Shown here: positions 11,640 to 20,377 of the stretch, piece after piece
How the letters are laid out: each line of letters starts with the position of its first letter
Numbering within the stretch: the stretch's first letter is position 1
DNA from: Rhynchopus sp. YZ270_cl-10
Lineage: Eukaryota > Euglenozoa > Diplonemea > Diplonemida > Diplonemidae
Length of the DNA: 64,000 nt
Direction of reading: 5' to 3'
Assembly: GCA_964035575.1 (NCBI GenBank)
Contig: OZ037882.1
Coordinates: forward strand, 1,302,001 to 1,366,000
The notes under the pieces: generated by a model
Database searches by the model: none
What the model saw: the letters and a program-made list of their open reading frames with translations, nothing else
Told to the model about the DNA's origin: nothing
Program-made: the position numbers and the translations under genes

Positions 11640-11873
11640 GCGGCTCTGCCACCCCACACGGTACGCGTCTACACAGACGGATCCTTGCACACGGTAAACA
11701 GAACACCACGCGCTTCACTGACCACCAGACCAGCGCACCCCCAAGGAGGAGTGGGGGCCATCTTCTATTACAACGACGGCTCCACTACACCAAAGGGGGC
11801 ACATCAAGCATCCAGTGGCGCAGGCACACTCTGCTCGGCCTATCAGGCAGAGCTGGTGGCACCTTGTAATTAG
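11640..11873 (+). pseudogene. RNase H-like fragment of a retroelement, carried in the hAT element
   Basis: The frame holds VRVYTDGSL, then GGVGAIFYYNDGS, then CSAYQAELVA. This is the order and spacing of the first active-site Asp and the Glu-containing helix of type 1 RNase H domains in retroelement polyproteins. It is a partial relic; which retroelement class it came from (LINE more likely) is open. It lies inside the hAT element, immediately before the hairpin at 11865. Confidence 0.5.
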
Positions 11874-11896
11874 ACACCATGCGGTGTCTAATTACA
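11865..11896. repeat. Perfect 14-bp inverted repeat, 4-nt loop
   Basis: TGTAATTAGACACC, loop ATGC, then the exact complement. A partly paired extension lies outside. Located inside the hAT element at the end of the RNase H-like fragment. Confidence 0.85.
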
Positions 11897-12133
11897 CCGT
11901 GCCTGCTGCCACTGAAAAGTTCAGCAAAGAGGAAAATACCACATTTTTTCGCAAAGACATTTTTTTTTGCCTGCAAAAAAAAAAAAAAATTTTTTTTTTT
12001 TTTGCCTGAAAAGCCAAAATTCACCACCGTTTTTTATTCGAGTTTAAAACGTTTAAAACAGTTTAAAACGTTTAGAATTTAAAACGTTTAAAACGTTTAG
12101 TTTAAAACTAGCGTTAGGAACACTGGGCACGCG

Positions 12134-12444
12134 TCCGGATTCAAGGTGTTCTCATATATGGGTTTGTCGATGATGTGGTCAACTGTGGATGTGGCTTTCG
12201 GGAACAGAGCTGTGGGGACACAGCATTGGCGTCCCAGCTGCGCGTTCCGAGCACGATAAAAAATAGCGAGGGTTTTTGTTTTGTGAGTCCCTTCCCACAC
12301 ACCTCTCGTTTTGTGCCCCTCAACACAGAGGTCTCTGGACACACATACACGGCAAACTGCTAAACATCAAACAACAAAAACCCTTCGTCCACCTCCTCAT
12401 CACAGATTTAGCACTTTTTTCTCACACTTGGAAGCGGCACAACG
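12134..12444. other. Region upstream of the EGF-like gene
   Basis: No gene recognised. The last ~100 bases become A/C-rich (CAAACAACAAAAACC, CCACCTCCTCATCACAG), like the 5' leaders of other genes here. Confidence 0.4.
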
Positions 12445-12840
12445 ATGTTGCACGTCCTTGTGGGTTTGGCGGTGCTGTGGACAGCTCAGTCTCAGTCTAT
12501 GTTCCATACGGAGTGCTCCACAGACGCGGAGTGCCCACCGAAGCAGTATTGTTGGCACTTTAATAAGATCAGACAGAGCATATCGGAGTGCTGGTGTGAA
12601 GGTGACTGGACAGGAGACGACTGTGACTGCAGCCCTTCCGTCACCTGCAACGGGAACGGTCATTGTGAGAATTCCGACTGCATCTGTGCCCCAGGTTGGG
12701 TTGGTCCTGGGTGCACGATCAGCTGCGAGGATGCACGCAACTGCAGTGGCCACGGGACATGCGAGCGGGATGGAAGCTGCCTTTGTGCAGATGATTGGAC
12801 AGGCCCAAGCTGTGACTGCAGCCCTTCGGAGACATGCTAG
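12445..12840 (+). CDS. Small secreted protein with EGF-like repeats
   Basis: 131 residues, ATG at 12445 and stop TAG at 12838-12840. Residues 1-18 (MLHVLVGLAVLWTAQSQS) look like a cleavable signal peptide. The rest is cysteine-rich with EGF-like spacing: CNGNGHCENSDCICAPGWVG, then CSGHGTCERDGSCLCADDWTG, each followed by a C-x-C step. It begins with a less regular segment (CSTDAECPPKQYC). EGF-like modules are disulphide-bonded extracellular domains used in adhesion and ligand binding. No membrane anchor is visible, though the gene stops abruptly after CDCSPSETC, so a further exon or truncation is possible. Partner and role unknown. Confidence 0.7.
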   Translation: MLHVLVGLAVLWTAQSQSMFHTECSTDAECPPKQYCWHFNKIRQSISECWCEGDWTGDDCDCSPSVTCNGNGHCENSDCICAPGWVGPGCTISCEDARNCSGHGTCERDGSCLCADDWTGPSCDCSPSETC

Positions 12841-13816
12841 TCTGCATCCTGTTTACCGTACTGTGTTCATTACAGTGCTTTCATTTCTGTTGTCCATAAT
12901 CTTGCTCTTCACACCGAATCAATGATGTTGTTCGCCAATTGTGTAACAGTAAAGAACAATAACGATCAGCGATGAGGAACACTCCCACGATTGTGATTGT
13001 ATCAGTGCATCGTCTTTCGCTCAGTTTTTGAAATAACTTTCCCCCCTTGGTGTGGCTGAAAGGGGGGTCGGAAAAAGTGCGGAAAAAGTGCGAATCACCC
13101 CCCTTCAGCCACACCAAATTTTTGCTTTTGTTCGTTTTGTTGCCTTTAGTGGTGGGTGAGTGGGTGTTTATTGTCAGCAAAAATAGGCAACGTAAGCGTG
13201 TGTTTTTTTAGTTATGATGTTATGTGCAACATGCAAGCTTACTGCCTCTGGCCTCTGACTGCCCTCTCCTCCCACCCTTGCATGGTTCACCTGTCCTCCA
13301 GTCCTTCTGTCCTCCTGTCTACAAGAAGAAAATCAATAGCGACCGTTTTGACAACGTGCGAGTGTGTGTTTTTAGAAGTGAGCGATTTGTTTATGCACAC
13401 TTCAATTCAATTATGTCTTTTCTACTTGAGCTCCGGTCATCTTTCAACTGTTTTCTCGCATTTTCTGCAGTGGTGTGTTTCAACCACGCTGTGGTGCACA
13501 CCTGCATGACAGGAGAGGCAACTGACAACGCACGGCGCGGGATGGACCTCTGTGTCTGGTCTGCCGTCTCTCTTGTTTCCTTTGAGAGATTTTGTAAGCA
13601 CACATAGAAGGCATATTCATCTCTCACATTTTCTTTTTCGTTAGCAGCAAGGTGTCTTCGCATTGTCACACCGTGCGCACTTGACGATACTTTGCTTCAG
13701 CAGCACCAAAAGTCACGTAGCGTAGTTTGTGCAAAAGAAACGCATGAGACACCCCGGTGCTAGAGCATTCTCAACCCTTTAACCTTTTGTCCTTATTTTT
13801 AAATAAACCCCTTTGC
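12841..13816. other. Intergenic; one small foldback
   Basis: No recognisable gene. Holds the inverted repeat at 13047-13118. Confidence 0.5.
13047..13118. repeat. 72-bp foldback element
   Basis: The arms are TTGGTGTGGCTGAAAGGGGG and its near-complement around a loop with a tandem GGAAAAAGTGC. About 21 paired bases with one bulge. Confidence 0.6.
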
Positions 13817-14275
13817 TGGTGCTTCCCGGGGGGTATGCATTTCAAATTTTCACAAAATGTGACAAGTTTTCACAAGTTTTCACAACACGAAAACCGCTAT
13901 AAAATTGTGAAGGCTGGTGAAAAATGGTGAAAAATTGTGAAAAGTTGTGAAAAGTTGTGAATTGATTTTTTTTTTTTTGGGGGGGGTTTTTTTTGGGTTG
14001 GGTGGTGGCCCACCCATTGAGGGGTATGCTGGGATTCACAAGATAGAACGTGATGTGGTGTACCTGTGTACCTGTGTACTGTGTACTGTGCGGAAATGAC
14101 GAGAACTTGTCCATTTCGGCAAATTGACCCCACCACTGGCCGGACGGATTCCGGAAATGCAAATGCCGGCATTTAAAAGCTTCACCAACGAAGAAAAAAA
14201 GGGTGGTGAAAAGTTGTGAAAAGTTGTGAATTGAATTGAAAATTTGTGAAATGCATACCCCCCGGGAAGCACCAT
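13817..14275. mobile_element. 459-bp MITE with probable 5-bp target duplication
   Basis: The ends are inverted repeats of ~28 bp starting TGGTGCTTCCCGGGGGGTAT. TTTGC flanks both sides (13812-13816 and 14276-14280). The interior has many short GTTGTGAAAA/TTTTCACAAG repeats in both orientations and one copy of the ~65-bp motif seen at 4853-5480. Non-coding. Confidence 0.7.
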
Positions 14276-14324
14276 TTGCTTGACCTTGCACAATTCTGAA
14301 CAACCTTCAACCCAACACAAAACA

Positions 14325-14932
14325 ATGTCTCTTGCACGCGCCTGGGTTCTGGTGTTCAGTGTCGTTGCTATCTTATTGATCATTGTAACATCTGCCACGC
14401 AGGACAGTGTGTCGAAGGCCTGCACTGTGCCCCTTAACCATCCCATTGTATTGCGCCCGCGGCTGCCTACGTTGACTGAGCTTCCCATGCCGGCGACAGG
14501 GCTGTTCAGAGGTCAGCATGACTACGTCTTTGCCGGCAAGTCAATTTCAGAGGAAATTAAGACAAAGGACCTGGACGAGGTGAGCACTCTCTTTGAGGTG
14601 GCACAGGCGTTTGCCATTCTGTCCGCTCTGGCGTTCGCTGCGTCGCCGTGGACTGTACGGAGGTTTAGGTTTGCTCTCGCCAGCTCCCTGTGTGCGACGT
14701 TGTTTGCGGTGATCTGCGGCTCGATCCTGCAGCAAGCAGTGCACAAGAACATCACGAACGACACCAAGTTCCATTCAAGTGACAACTCCCACTCCCTCTC
14801 TCTGAGTGCTCCCTGAGCTACGGGATTCCGTCCATCTTTATTGCGGCTTTGCTCGGTTTTGTGAACTGCTTCCTCTCTTCCTACACAGGTGACGCTGTCC
14901 CTGAAGACAAACTTGCTGATGTGGAGGTTTGA
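14325..14932 (+). CDS. Four-transmembrane protein, claudin/amastin-like topology
   Basis: Two exons: 14325-14738 and 14807-14932, 179 residues. The 68-nt intron (GTGCAC...pyrimidine-rich...CTCTGAG) joins in phase 0. Without splicing the frame ends at 14816 and loses the last membrane segment; with it, the protein gains CSLSYGIPSIFIAALLGF, so the spliced model is preferred. Membrane segments: residues ~6-25 (WVLVFSVVAILLIIV), ~89-108 (VAQAFAILSALAFAA), ~115-137, ~141-163. A ~60-residue loop follows TM1 and a short acidic tail (EDKLADVEV) ends the protein. The topology recalls claudin, Sur7 or amastin families, but no family signature is certain. The donor is not GTATGT, which lowers confidence in the exact junction. 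Confidence 0.55.
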
Positions 14933-16649
14933 GGCGACAGAGGCGACGACGGCTCCTGCTCAGGTTTGAGTGATACCAACATTGTTTTCCGTCTGCCCCG
15001 TTGCTGAGACATCCAGAGGATGGCTGGTGTGACGTTGCATCCTGAAATTGTAACGTCTCATGGTACAGAAGACAAGAAGCTCTTTTTCTAATCTGTCCCC
15101 CTTTTTACTATTTCTTGGTTGGTGGCACATTCATTGTTTTATGTTAGTTTGCTGCCAATTCACCACAATGTGTTATGCATTGATAACTGCGTGACACATG
15201 GCTCATGACGTGTTGTTTACATAATATTGAGCTCAGAAAAATGTCACACACGACGTACATAGAAAGCTCAGAAGAATATATCACGCACCTGTTGGCTACG
15301 TTTGGCGTGCAGTCTGGTGCCCCCAGGTTTGACTTTTGTACAGTTCCGAACCGATGCCCAAAATGCAAATCCTTGTGGTTTTGAACTGTCTTTATCGACC
15401 TGGGGGCACCAGACTCTCCTTGACCCTTGTTAATTAACCACCCCATTCCTTATCACGCTAGAAGAGTTTTGTTCTCAATTGTGTACCCAATTTTTTTTGG
15501 GGGTGCTCTATTTTTGCAGCTTTTTCACTCTGCGCGCCTGCAGCTGTGAGCAAAGACTTTTAGCATGCTTTTGTTTTATTCATTCCCTATCTCTTCGGTA
15601 TTGATGAAACCACACAAATATCTCTACAAATAGCTCCCGTTGTGTACAACTCAATTGCGTGGTGTGCCTTGGTGTGCCATCCTTGATGTACACCTCAATA
15701 GCTGTGTACTCAATAGCTCCCATTATGTTTTGAAGAGCTTTTGAAGAGAGAGAGATGTGTCGTTCATCTACCAAATTTTTCTTTTCTCTCAACTCTATTC
15801 GCTGATCGAAGATAAGATGCCCGTCAAAGGTCATCATCGTTCACACTTTTCTTATTAGCGTTTCCTGTGTCTTCTCTTATTGTTCATCCATCAGATGATA
15901 TATTCTCGCATGAATGTACTCTTTTATTCTCCCATTGACCCATCTGAGTCTTTAATGAAAACATGCCTTTTTACTGTGCCTTTTCACTATTGACACCTGA
16001 ATTCTTCGTCCCCACATTGAGGGTGCATGCGGGCCTCAACAACATGAGTGCCAACAAAATCATTGCATAATTTATCAGAAATCATCAGAAATAAAAAGTG
16101 GAGCGTTTTCTGTAGTAATTATTTCAATATTCTATCTCCCAATTGTCACTGCCCCATTTAATATGGCCCACTCAAAGTGTTCAAGTAACTACCCACTCTG
16201 AGTGATTCCGTTGCATCGGCATATCGGACAGTTGACAACCCGCACTGCGACAGACGGGGACTGCCATGCTCAGTCTGAACTCCACATGTGTGTGCTGGAG
16301 GGACTGAGGAGGTGGGGATGATCCGTTCCATCATCAAGTTGTACTGACCGCAAGGGGTGCAGGCAGAAGGTGTGAAGGCTGGGTACTATGATTTCAAGTT
16401 GAAGGGCACACGGGACCGATGCTGTTGTTTCATCATGACTGCTGATGTCGCACAGTTGTGGTGTTGTGCTGTCGACAGAGGACGATGCACCGGGTGGAAG
16501 CTTCTGTGTGGTGCGCCCACGGGTTCTTTGCGAAGCCGGACAGGACCTAGCCATCAGCACCAGATCACGATGACAAAGCGCGTATCCTGTGAAGAGTTTT
16601 TCATTGGCACATAGTGAACATTGGCAGTGTTTCCCCACGGGCATTCCCA
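14933..16649. other. Intergenic; one small foldback, no gene recognised
   Basis: Holds the foldback at 15311-15415. An 85-codon minus-strand frame at 15580-15837 is open but matches nothing I recognise. Confidence 0.45.
15311..15415. repeat. 105-bp foldback (MITE-like) element
   Basis: Perfect 18-bp inverted ends, AGTCTGGTGCCCCCAGGT. A second, imperfect inverted pair lies inside (ACAGTTC/GAACTGT). No clear target duplication. Confidence 0.65.
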
Positions 16650-17715
16650 CAGCATCCTTGCACAGCATCCTTGCACAGCATCCTTGCACAGCATCCTTGC
16701 ACAGCATCCTTGCACAGCATCCTTGCACAGCATCCTTGCACAGCATCCTTGCACAGCATCCTTGCACAGCATCCTTGCACAGCATCCTTGCACAGCATCC
16801 TTGCACAGCATCCTTGCACAGCATCCTTGCACAGCATCCTTGCACAGCATCCTTGCACAGCATCCTTGCACAGCATCCTTGCACAGCATCCTTGCACAGC
16901 ATCCTTGCACAGCATCCTTGCACAGCATCCTTGCACAGCATCCTTGCACAGCATCCTTGCACAGCATCCTTGCACAGCATCCTTGCACAGCATCCTTGCA
17001 CAGCATCCTTGCACAGCATCCTTGCACAGCATCCTTGCACAGCATCCTTGCACAGCATCCTTGCACAGCATCCTTGCACAGCATCCTTGCACAGCATCCT
17101 TGCACAGCATCCTTGCACAGCATCCTTGCACAGCATCCTTGCACAGCATCCTTGCACAGCATCCTTGCACAGCATCCTTGCACAGCATCCTTGCACAGCA
17201 TCCTTGCACAGCATCCTTGCACAGCATCCTTGCACAGCATCCTTGCACAGCATCCTTGCACAGCATCCTTGCACAGCATCCTTGCACAGCATCCTTGCAC
17301 AGCATCCTTGCACAGCATCCTTGCACAGCATCCTTGCACAGCATCCTTGCACAGCATCCTTGCACAGCATCCTTGCACAGCATCCTTGCACAGCATCCTT
17401 GCACAGCATCCTTGCACAGCATCCTTGCACAGCATCCTTGCACAGCATCCTTGCACAGCATCCTTGCACAGCATCCTTGCACAGCATCCTTGCACAGCAT
17501 CCTTGCACAGCATCCTTGCACAGCATCCTTGCACAGCATCCTTGCACAGCATCCTTGCACAGCATCCTTGCACAGCATCCTTGCACAGCATCCTTGCACA
17601 GCATCCTTGCACAGCATCCTTGCACAGCATCCTTGCACAGCATCCTTGCACAGCATCCTTGCACAGCATCCTTGCACAGCATCCTTGCACAGCATCCTTG
17701 CACAGCATCCTTGCA
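16650..17715. repeat. 13-bp minisatellite, exactly 82 identical units
   Basis: The unit CAGCATCCTTGCA repeats without visible variation over 1,066 bp. As 13 is not a multiple of 3 and the unit lacks stops, long frames run through it on both strands. They encode only shifted repeats (HSILAQHPCTASL on plus, CKDAVQGCCARML on minus) and should not be taken as genes. Confidence 0.95.
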
Positions 17716-17724
17716 GGTATCTAA

Positions 17725-17845
17725 GGTGCACAGGGGGCGGCTTTTTTTGGTTCCCGAAACCCTCCCGAAACCTCCCGGAAGTGGTTTTGGATATGGTGCA
17801 CAGGGGGCTTTTTGGGGGTCCCGAAATAGGGTGCACAGGGGGCGC
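17725..17845. repeat. Three copies of GGTGCACAGGGGGC between short GC-rich spacers
   Basis: The motif recurs three times next to TCCCGAAA-type stretches, directly after the 13-bp array. Possibly a broken higher-order repeat; function unknown. Confidence 0.55.
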
Positions 17846-17954
17846 AAAAGTATGCCCCATATGACTTTTACAGGTATTTTGGGTCCCGTACACAGTTTTC
17901 ACAGCACACACAGAAAAACACAGTATACCAGGTTTGCGGGTTTGCATAGATGGA

Positions 17955-18150
17955 ACGCCCATATGGGCACCAAAAAATATGGGCAATATGGGCGGAAAAA
18001 ATGTGCCCATATGCCCATATGGGCATATGGGCGTAAATTTGGGCGGATATGGGCACATTTTCAAATATGGGCTACGGGCCCATATTTTTTAAGGTGGCCC
18101 ATATTTCGGATATGGGCGCCCATGTTTCAATATGGGCGCCCAATCTTATT
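17955..18150. repeat. Cluster of CCCATATGGG-type palindromes
   Basis: About a dozen GCCCATAT/ATATGGGC half-sites in both orientations within ~200 bp, several joined as perfect palindromes. Could be a binding-site cluster or a simple-sequence expansion. Confidence 0.6.
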
Positions 18151-18258
18151 AATGGGGGCTGGGGCCGGAGCCCGAAAATTATGCCAAAAACCACCAGCCA
18201 CCCGGGAAAATATGCGGAGGAAGGCCCTTCTGGGGGTGCTATGTGTGTTGGTGGTGGG

Positions 18259-19510
18259 CAGCAACAATAGCAACTGCTACAGCAACAGCAGCAAGAACAA
18301 CAGCATCAGCTCCACCTACAGCAACTGCAACGGTTACAACAAGAGCAACATCAACAGCAACAACAGCAACAACAGCAACAACAGCAACAACAGCAACAAC
18401 AGCAACAACAGCAACAACAGCAACAACAGCAACAACAGCAACAACAGCAACAACAGCAACAACAGCAACAACAGCAACAACAGCAGCTACAACTGCTACA
18501 GTAAGAGCAGCAAGAACAACAGCAATAGCTCCAATTACAGCAACTGCAACGGCTGCAGCAAGAGCAACCTCAACAGCAACTGCCTCAGCAACAGCAGCAA
18601 GAGCAACAGCATCAGCTCCACCTACAGCAACTGCAACGGTCGCAACAAGAGCTTCAACATCAGCAACAACAGCAACGGCAACTACTGCAGCAAGAGCAAC
18701 AGCAACAGCCCCAACTTCAGCAACTGCAACGGCTGCAGCAAGAACATCATCGTCAGCAACAACAGCAATGGCAACACCAACAGCAACAACAGCAGCACCA
18801 GCGGAATCAGCAACCGCAGCACCAGCAGCAAGAACAACAGCAATGGCAACACCAACAGCAACAACAGCAGCACCAGCAGAATCAGCATCCGCAGCACCAG
18901 CAGCAACAGCCTCCCCATTCCCCCCCATTATTACCCCAAAAAGAGGCCTTTGGTGCCCAACAACCCAAGCGGCTGCAGCTTTGATAGCAGCAACAACAAC
19001 AACTCCAGCTACAGCAGCAGACACTGGTGTAGGTGTAGAGGTGGAGAGTCAGGTGTGCGGTGTGATACGGGTGTATGCAGCTATTTAGACGTACAGCACA
19101 GCAGAAGCCACACCCACAACAGCCCCAGCAACAGCAGCAGCAACAGCAACCGCAACAACAGCAGCACCAGCGGCAGCACCAGAAGCAGCGCCAGCAGCAA
19201 CACCATCGGAGGCTACAACAGCAGCAACAACAGCAACATTAGCAGTAGATACAGCAACAGCAACAACAACAGTACCAGCGATAGCAGCAGCAACAGCAGC
19301 AACCGCAACAACAGCAGCAACAGCAGCACCAGCGGCAGCACCGGCAGCAGCACCAGCAGCAACACCAACAGCAGTACCAGCAGCTACAGCAACAGCTCCA
19401 GCAGCAGCAACAGCAGATGCAGCAACAACAACATTTACAGCAACAGCAACTGCAACAGCAGCAACATCATCAGCAGCAACTACAACAGCAAGACGAACAG
19501 CGGTGGTGGT
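18259..19510 (+). repeat. Degenerate CAG/CAA tract
   Basis: CAG/CAA trinucleotides interspersed with CTG, CAT, CGG and CCA. In the glutamine register it reads like a Gln-rich coiled coil (for example LQQLQRLQQEQ), but that register is cut several times by TAG or TAA, and by TGA near 18982. The Asn/Ser register stays open and leads into the LINE ORF1 frame. Either a relic of a polyglutamine coding region or a repeat expanded in the 5' part of the LINE. Confidence 0.7.
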
Positions 19511-19540
19511 GACAACACTCTAGGTGGGGGTGAGCGAGGT

Positions 19541-20377
19541 ATGCTGGCGTTCGGGGACAGCCTTGCGGGGCGAGAGGGACAGAGCGGCTGTGTGACGTTA
19601 CGGGTGTGGGGGACTGTTCTCACCCCCTATGTTCTAATGGGGCGTGCAGTACATGGGCTTGGGTTTGACTGGTGGAGCATCCTTTGGGAACGCCTTTCTT
19701 CTCTGCGCCGACCAGACCCCCGCTGGGTAGCCGAGGCACCTGAGTGGGGTGTGTTTGTGTCGTTTGCGGTCCTGGACCTGTGGAAGGACAGACGTGCCCC
19801 TACCCTCAGTCATTACATTTTGTGGCTGATGCGTAGGAGGACCAGGAGGACGCGACGAGGGCACAGGTCCTTGAACTGGATCAAGACGCAGGCAGGCAAG
19901 CTCCGTCGGCGCAAGGCGCACACTCGTCCGCCCTCTCCGGTTGCACGCCTCCTTCTGAGCGCACTGTGCCGAGTGCGATGGGAGTGGCGCCTGTTGAGGT
20001 TTGCGGTGTCGCTGGTCGGATCTGCGATCCAGGTTGATGGCCCGCTACTCTGGATCGGGATGTCCCTACTGGTCTTGCTGTCGCTGTTGTGGCGAGCGGT
20101 GACGCCCTGGGACCTGCGCCCTTCCCCTGCTGATCCGAAGCACCCGACAAGCGTGTCCCCGTCTGCGTGGACCGGGGGGTGCGCAAACGGGAACGCTCCT
20201 GCGTATGAGGTTGAGGATGAGGACGCCTGTTGGGATGATGAAGTTATGGAAGGAGATGACGACTGGGCTTGGAACCGGGGGGACGAAGAGGATGAGGACT
20301 GGGACTTCCCTGAAGTGTTCATCCCCCATGACCAGCTGTGTGGTGGATGCGCTGATGCCATCGTCAACCGCATATGA
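19541..20377 (+). CDS. LINE ORF1: basic protein with hydrophobic segment and acidic tail
   Basis: 278 residues from the first ATG after the CAG tract. The middle is very basic (MRRRTRRTRRGHRSLNWIK, then KLRRRKAHTR), as expected of an RNA-binding ORF1 product. A strongly hydrophobic stretch follows (LLWIGMSLLVLLSLLW) and the C-terminal ~60 residues are acidic (EDEDACWDDEV, RGDEEDEDWD). No zinc knuckle or RRM is visible. The stop TGA at 20375-20377 overlaps the ORF2 start by 23 nt. The frame is open upstream through the repeats, so the true start could be earlier. Role inferred from position. Confidence 0.5.
   Translation: MLAFGDSLAGREGQSGCVTLRVWGTVLTPYVLMGRAVHGLGFDWWSILWERLSSLRRPDPRWVAEAPEWGVFVSFAVLDLWKDRRAPTLSHYILWLMRRRTRRTRRGHRSLNWIKTQAGKLRRRKAHTRPPSPVARLLLSALCRVRWEWRLLRFAVSLVGSAIQVDGPLLWIGMSLLVLLSLLWRAVTPWDLRPSPADPKHPTSVSPSAWTGGCANGNAPAYEVEDEDACWDDEVMEGDDDWAWNRGDEEDEDWDFPEVFIPHDQLCGGCADAIVNRI

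Larger units (their letters stand above)
10729..12125. mobile_element. hAT-superfamily DNA transposon, degenerate, with perfect 8-bp target duplication
   Basis: The element starts CAGTGTTCCTAA and ends TTAGGAACACTG. Both ends carry strings of CGTTTTAAA followed by CGAATAAAAAACGG in opposite orientation, giving inverted ends of about 80-95 bp. The flanking 8 bp, GGCACGCG, are identical at 10721-10728 and 12126-12133. Ends beginning CAGTG with an 8-bp duplication are the signature of hAT. The interior carries a fragment resembling the hAT-associated DUF659 region (10921-11202), an RNase H-like fragment (11640-11873) and a perfect hairpin (11865-11896). The transposase is not intact, so it would need one supplied from elsewhere. 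The perfect duplication argues for a fairly recent insertion. Confidence 0.85.

Noticed and set aside
15580-15837. 85-codon minus-strand frame as a gene
   Set aside because: No recognisable domain, leader or splice signal; cannot be told from chance.
16650-17715. CRISPR array
   Set aside because: Contiguous 13-bp units without spacers in eukaryotic DNA; likewise the other tandem arrays.
16270-18064. Long minus-strand frames with CKDAVQGCCARML repeats
   Set aside because: Produced by a stop-free 13-bp unit; no unique domain.
18268-18504. Ciliate-like code in which TAA and TAG mean glutamine
   Set aside because: Actin, ARF and the EGF-like gene end normally at TAG, and other genes at TAA, so these are stops here.
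18243-19088. Ala/Thr-rich frame in the CAG tract
   Set aside because: Another register of the same trinucleotide repeat.
16589-20377. A 1,262-codon open frame from the 13-bp array into the LINE ORF1
   Set aside because: Most of it is translated minisatellite and CAG/CAA tract; only the part from ~19541 looks like protein.
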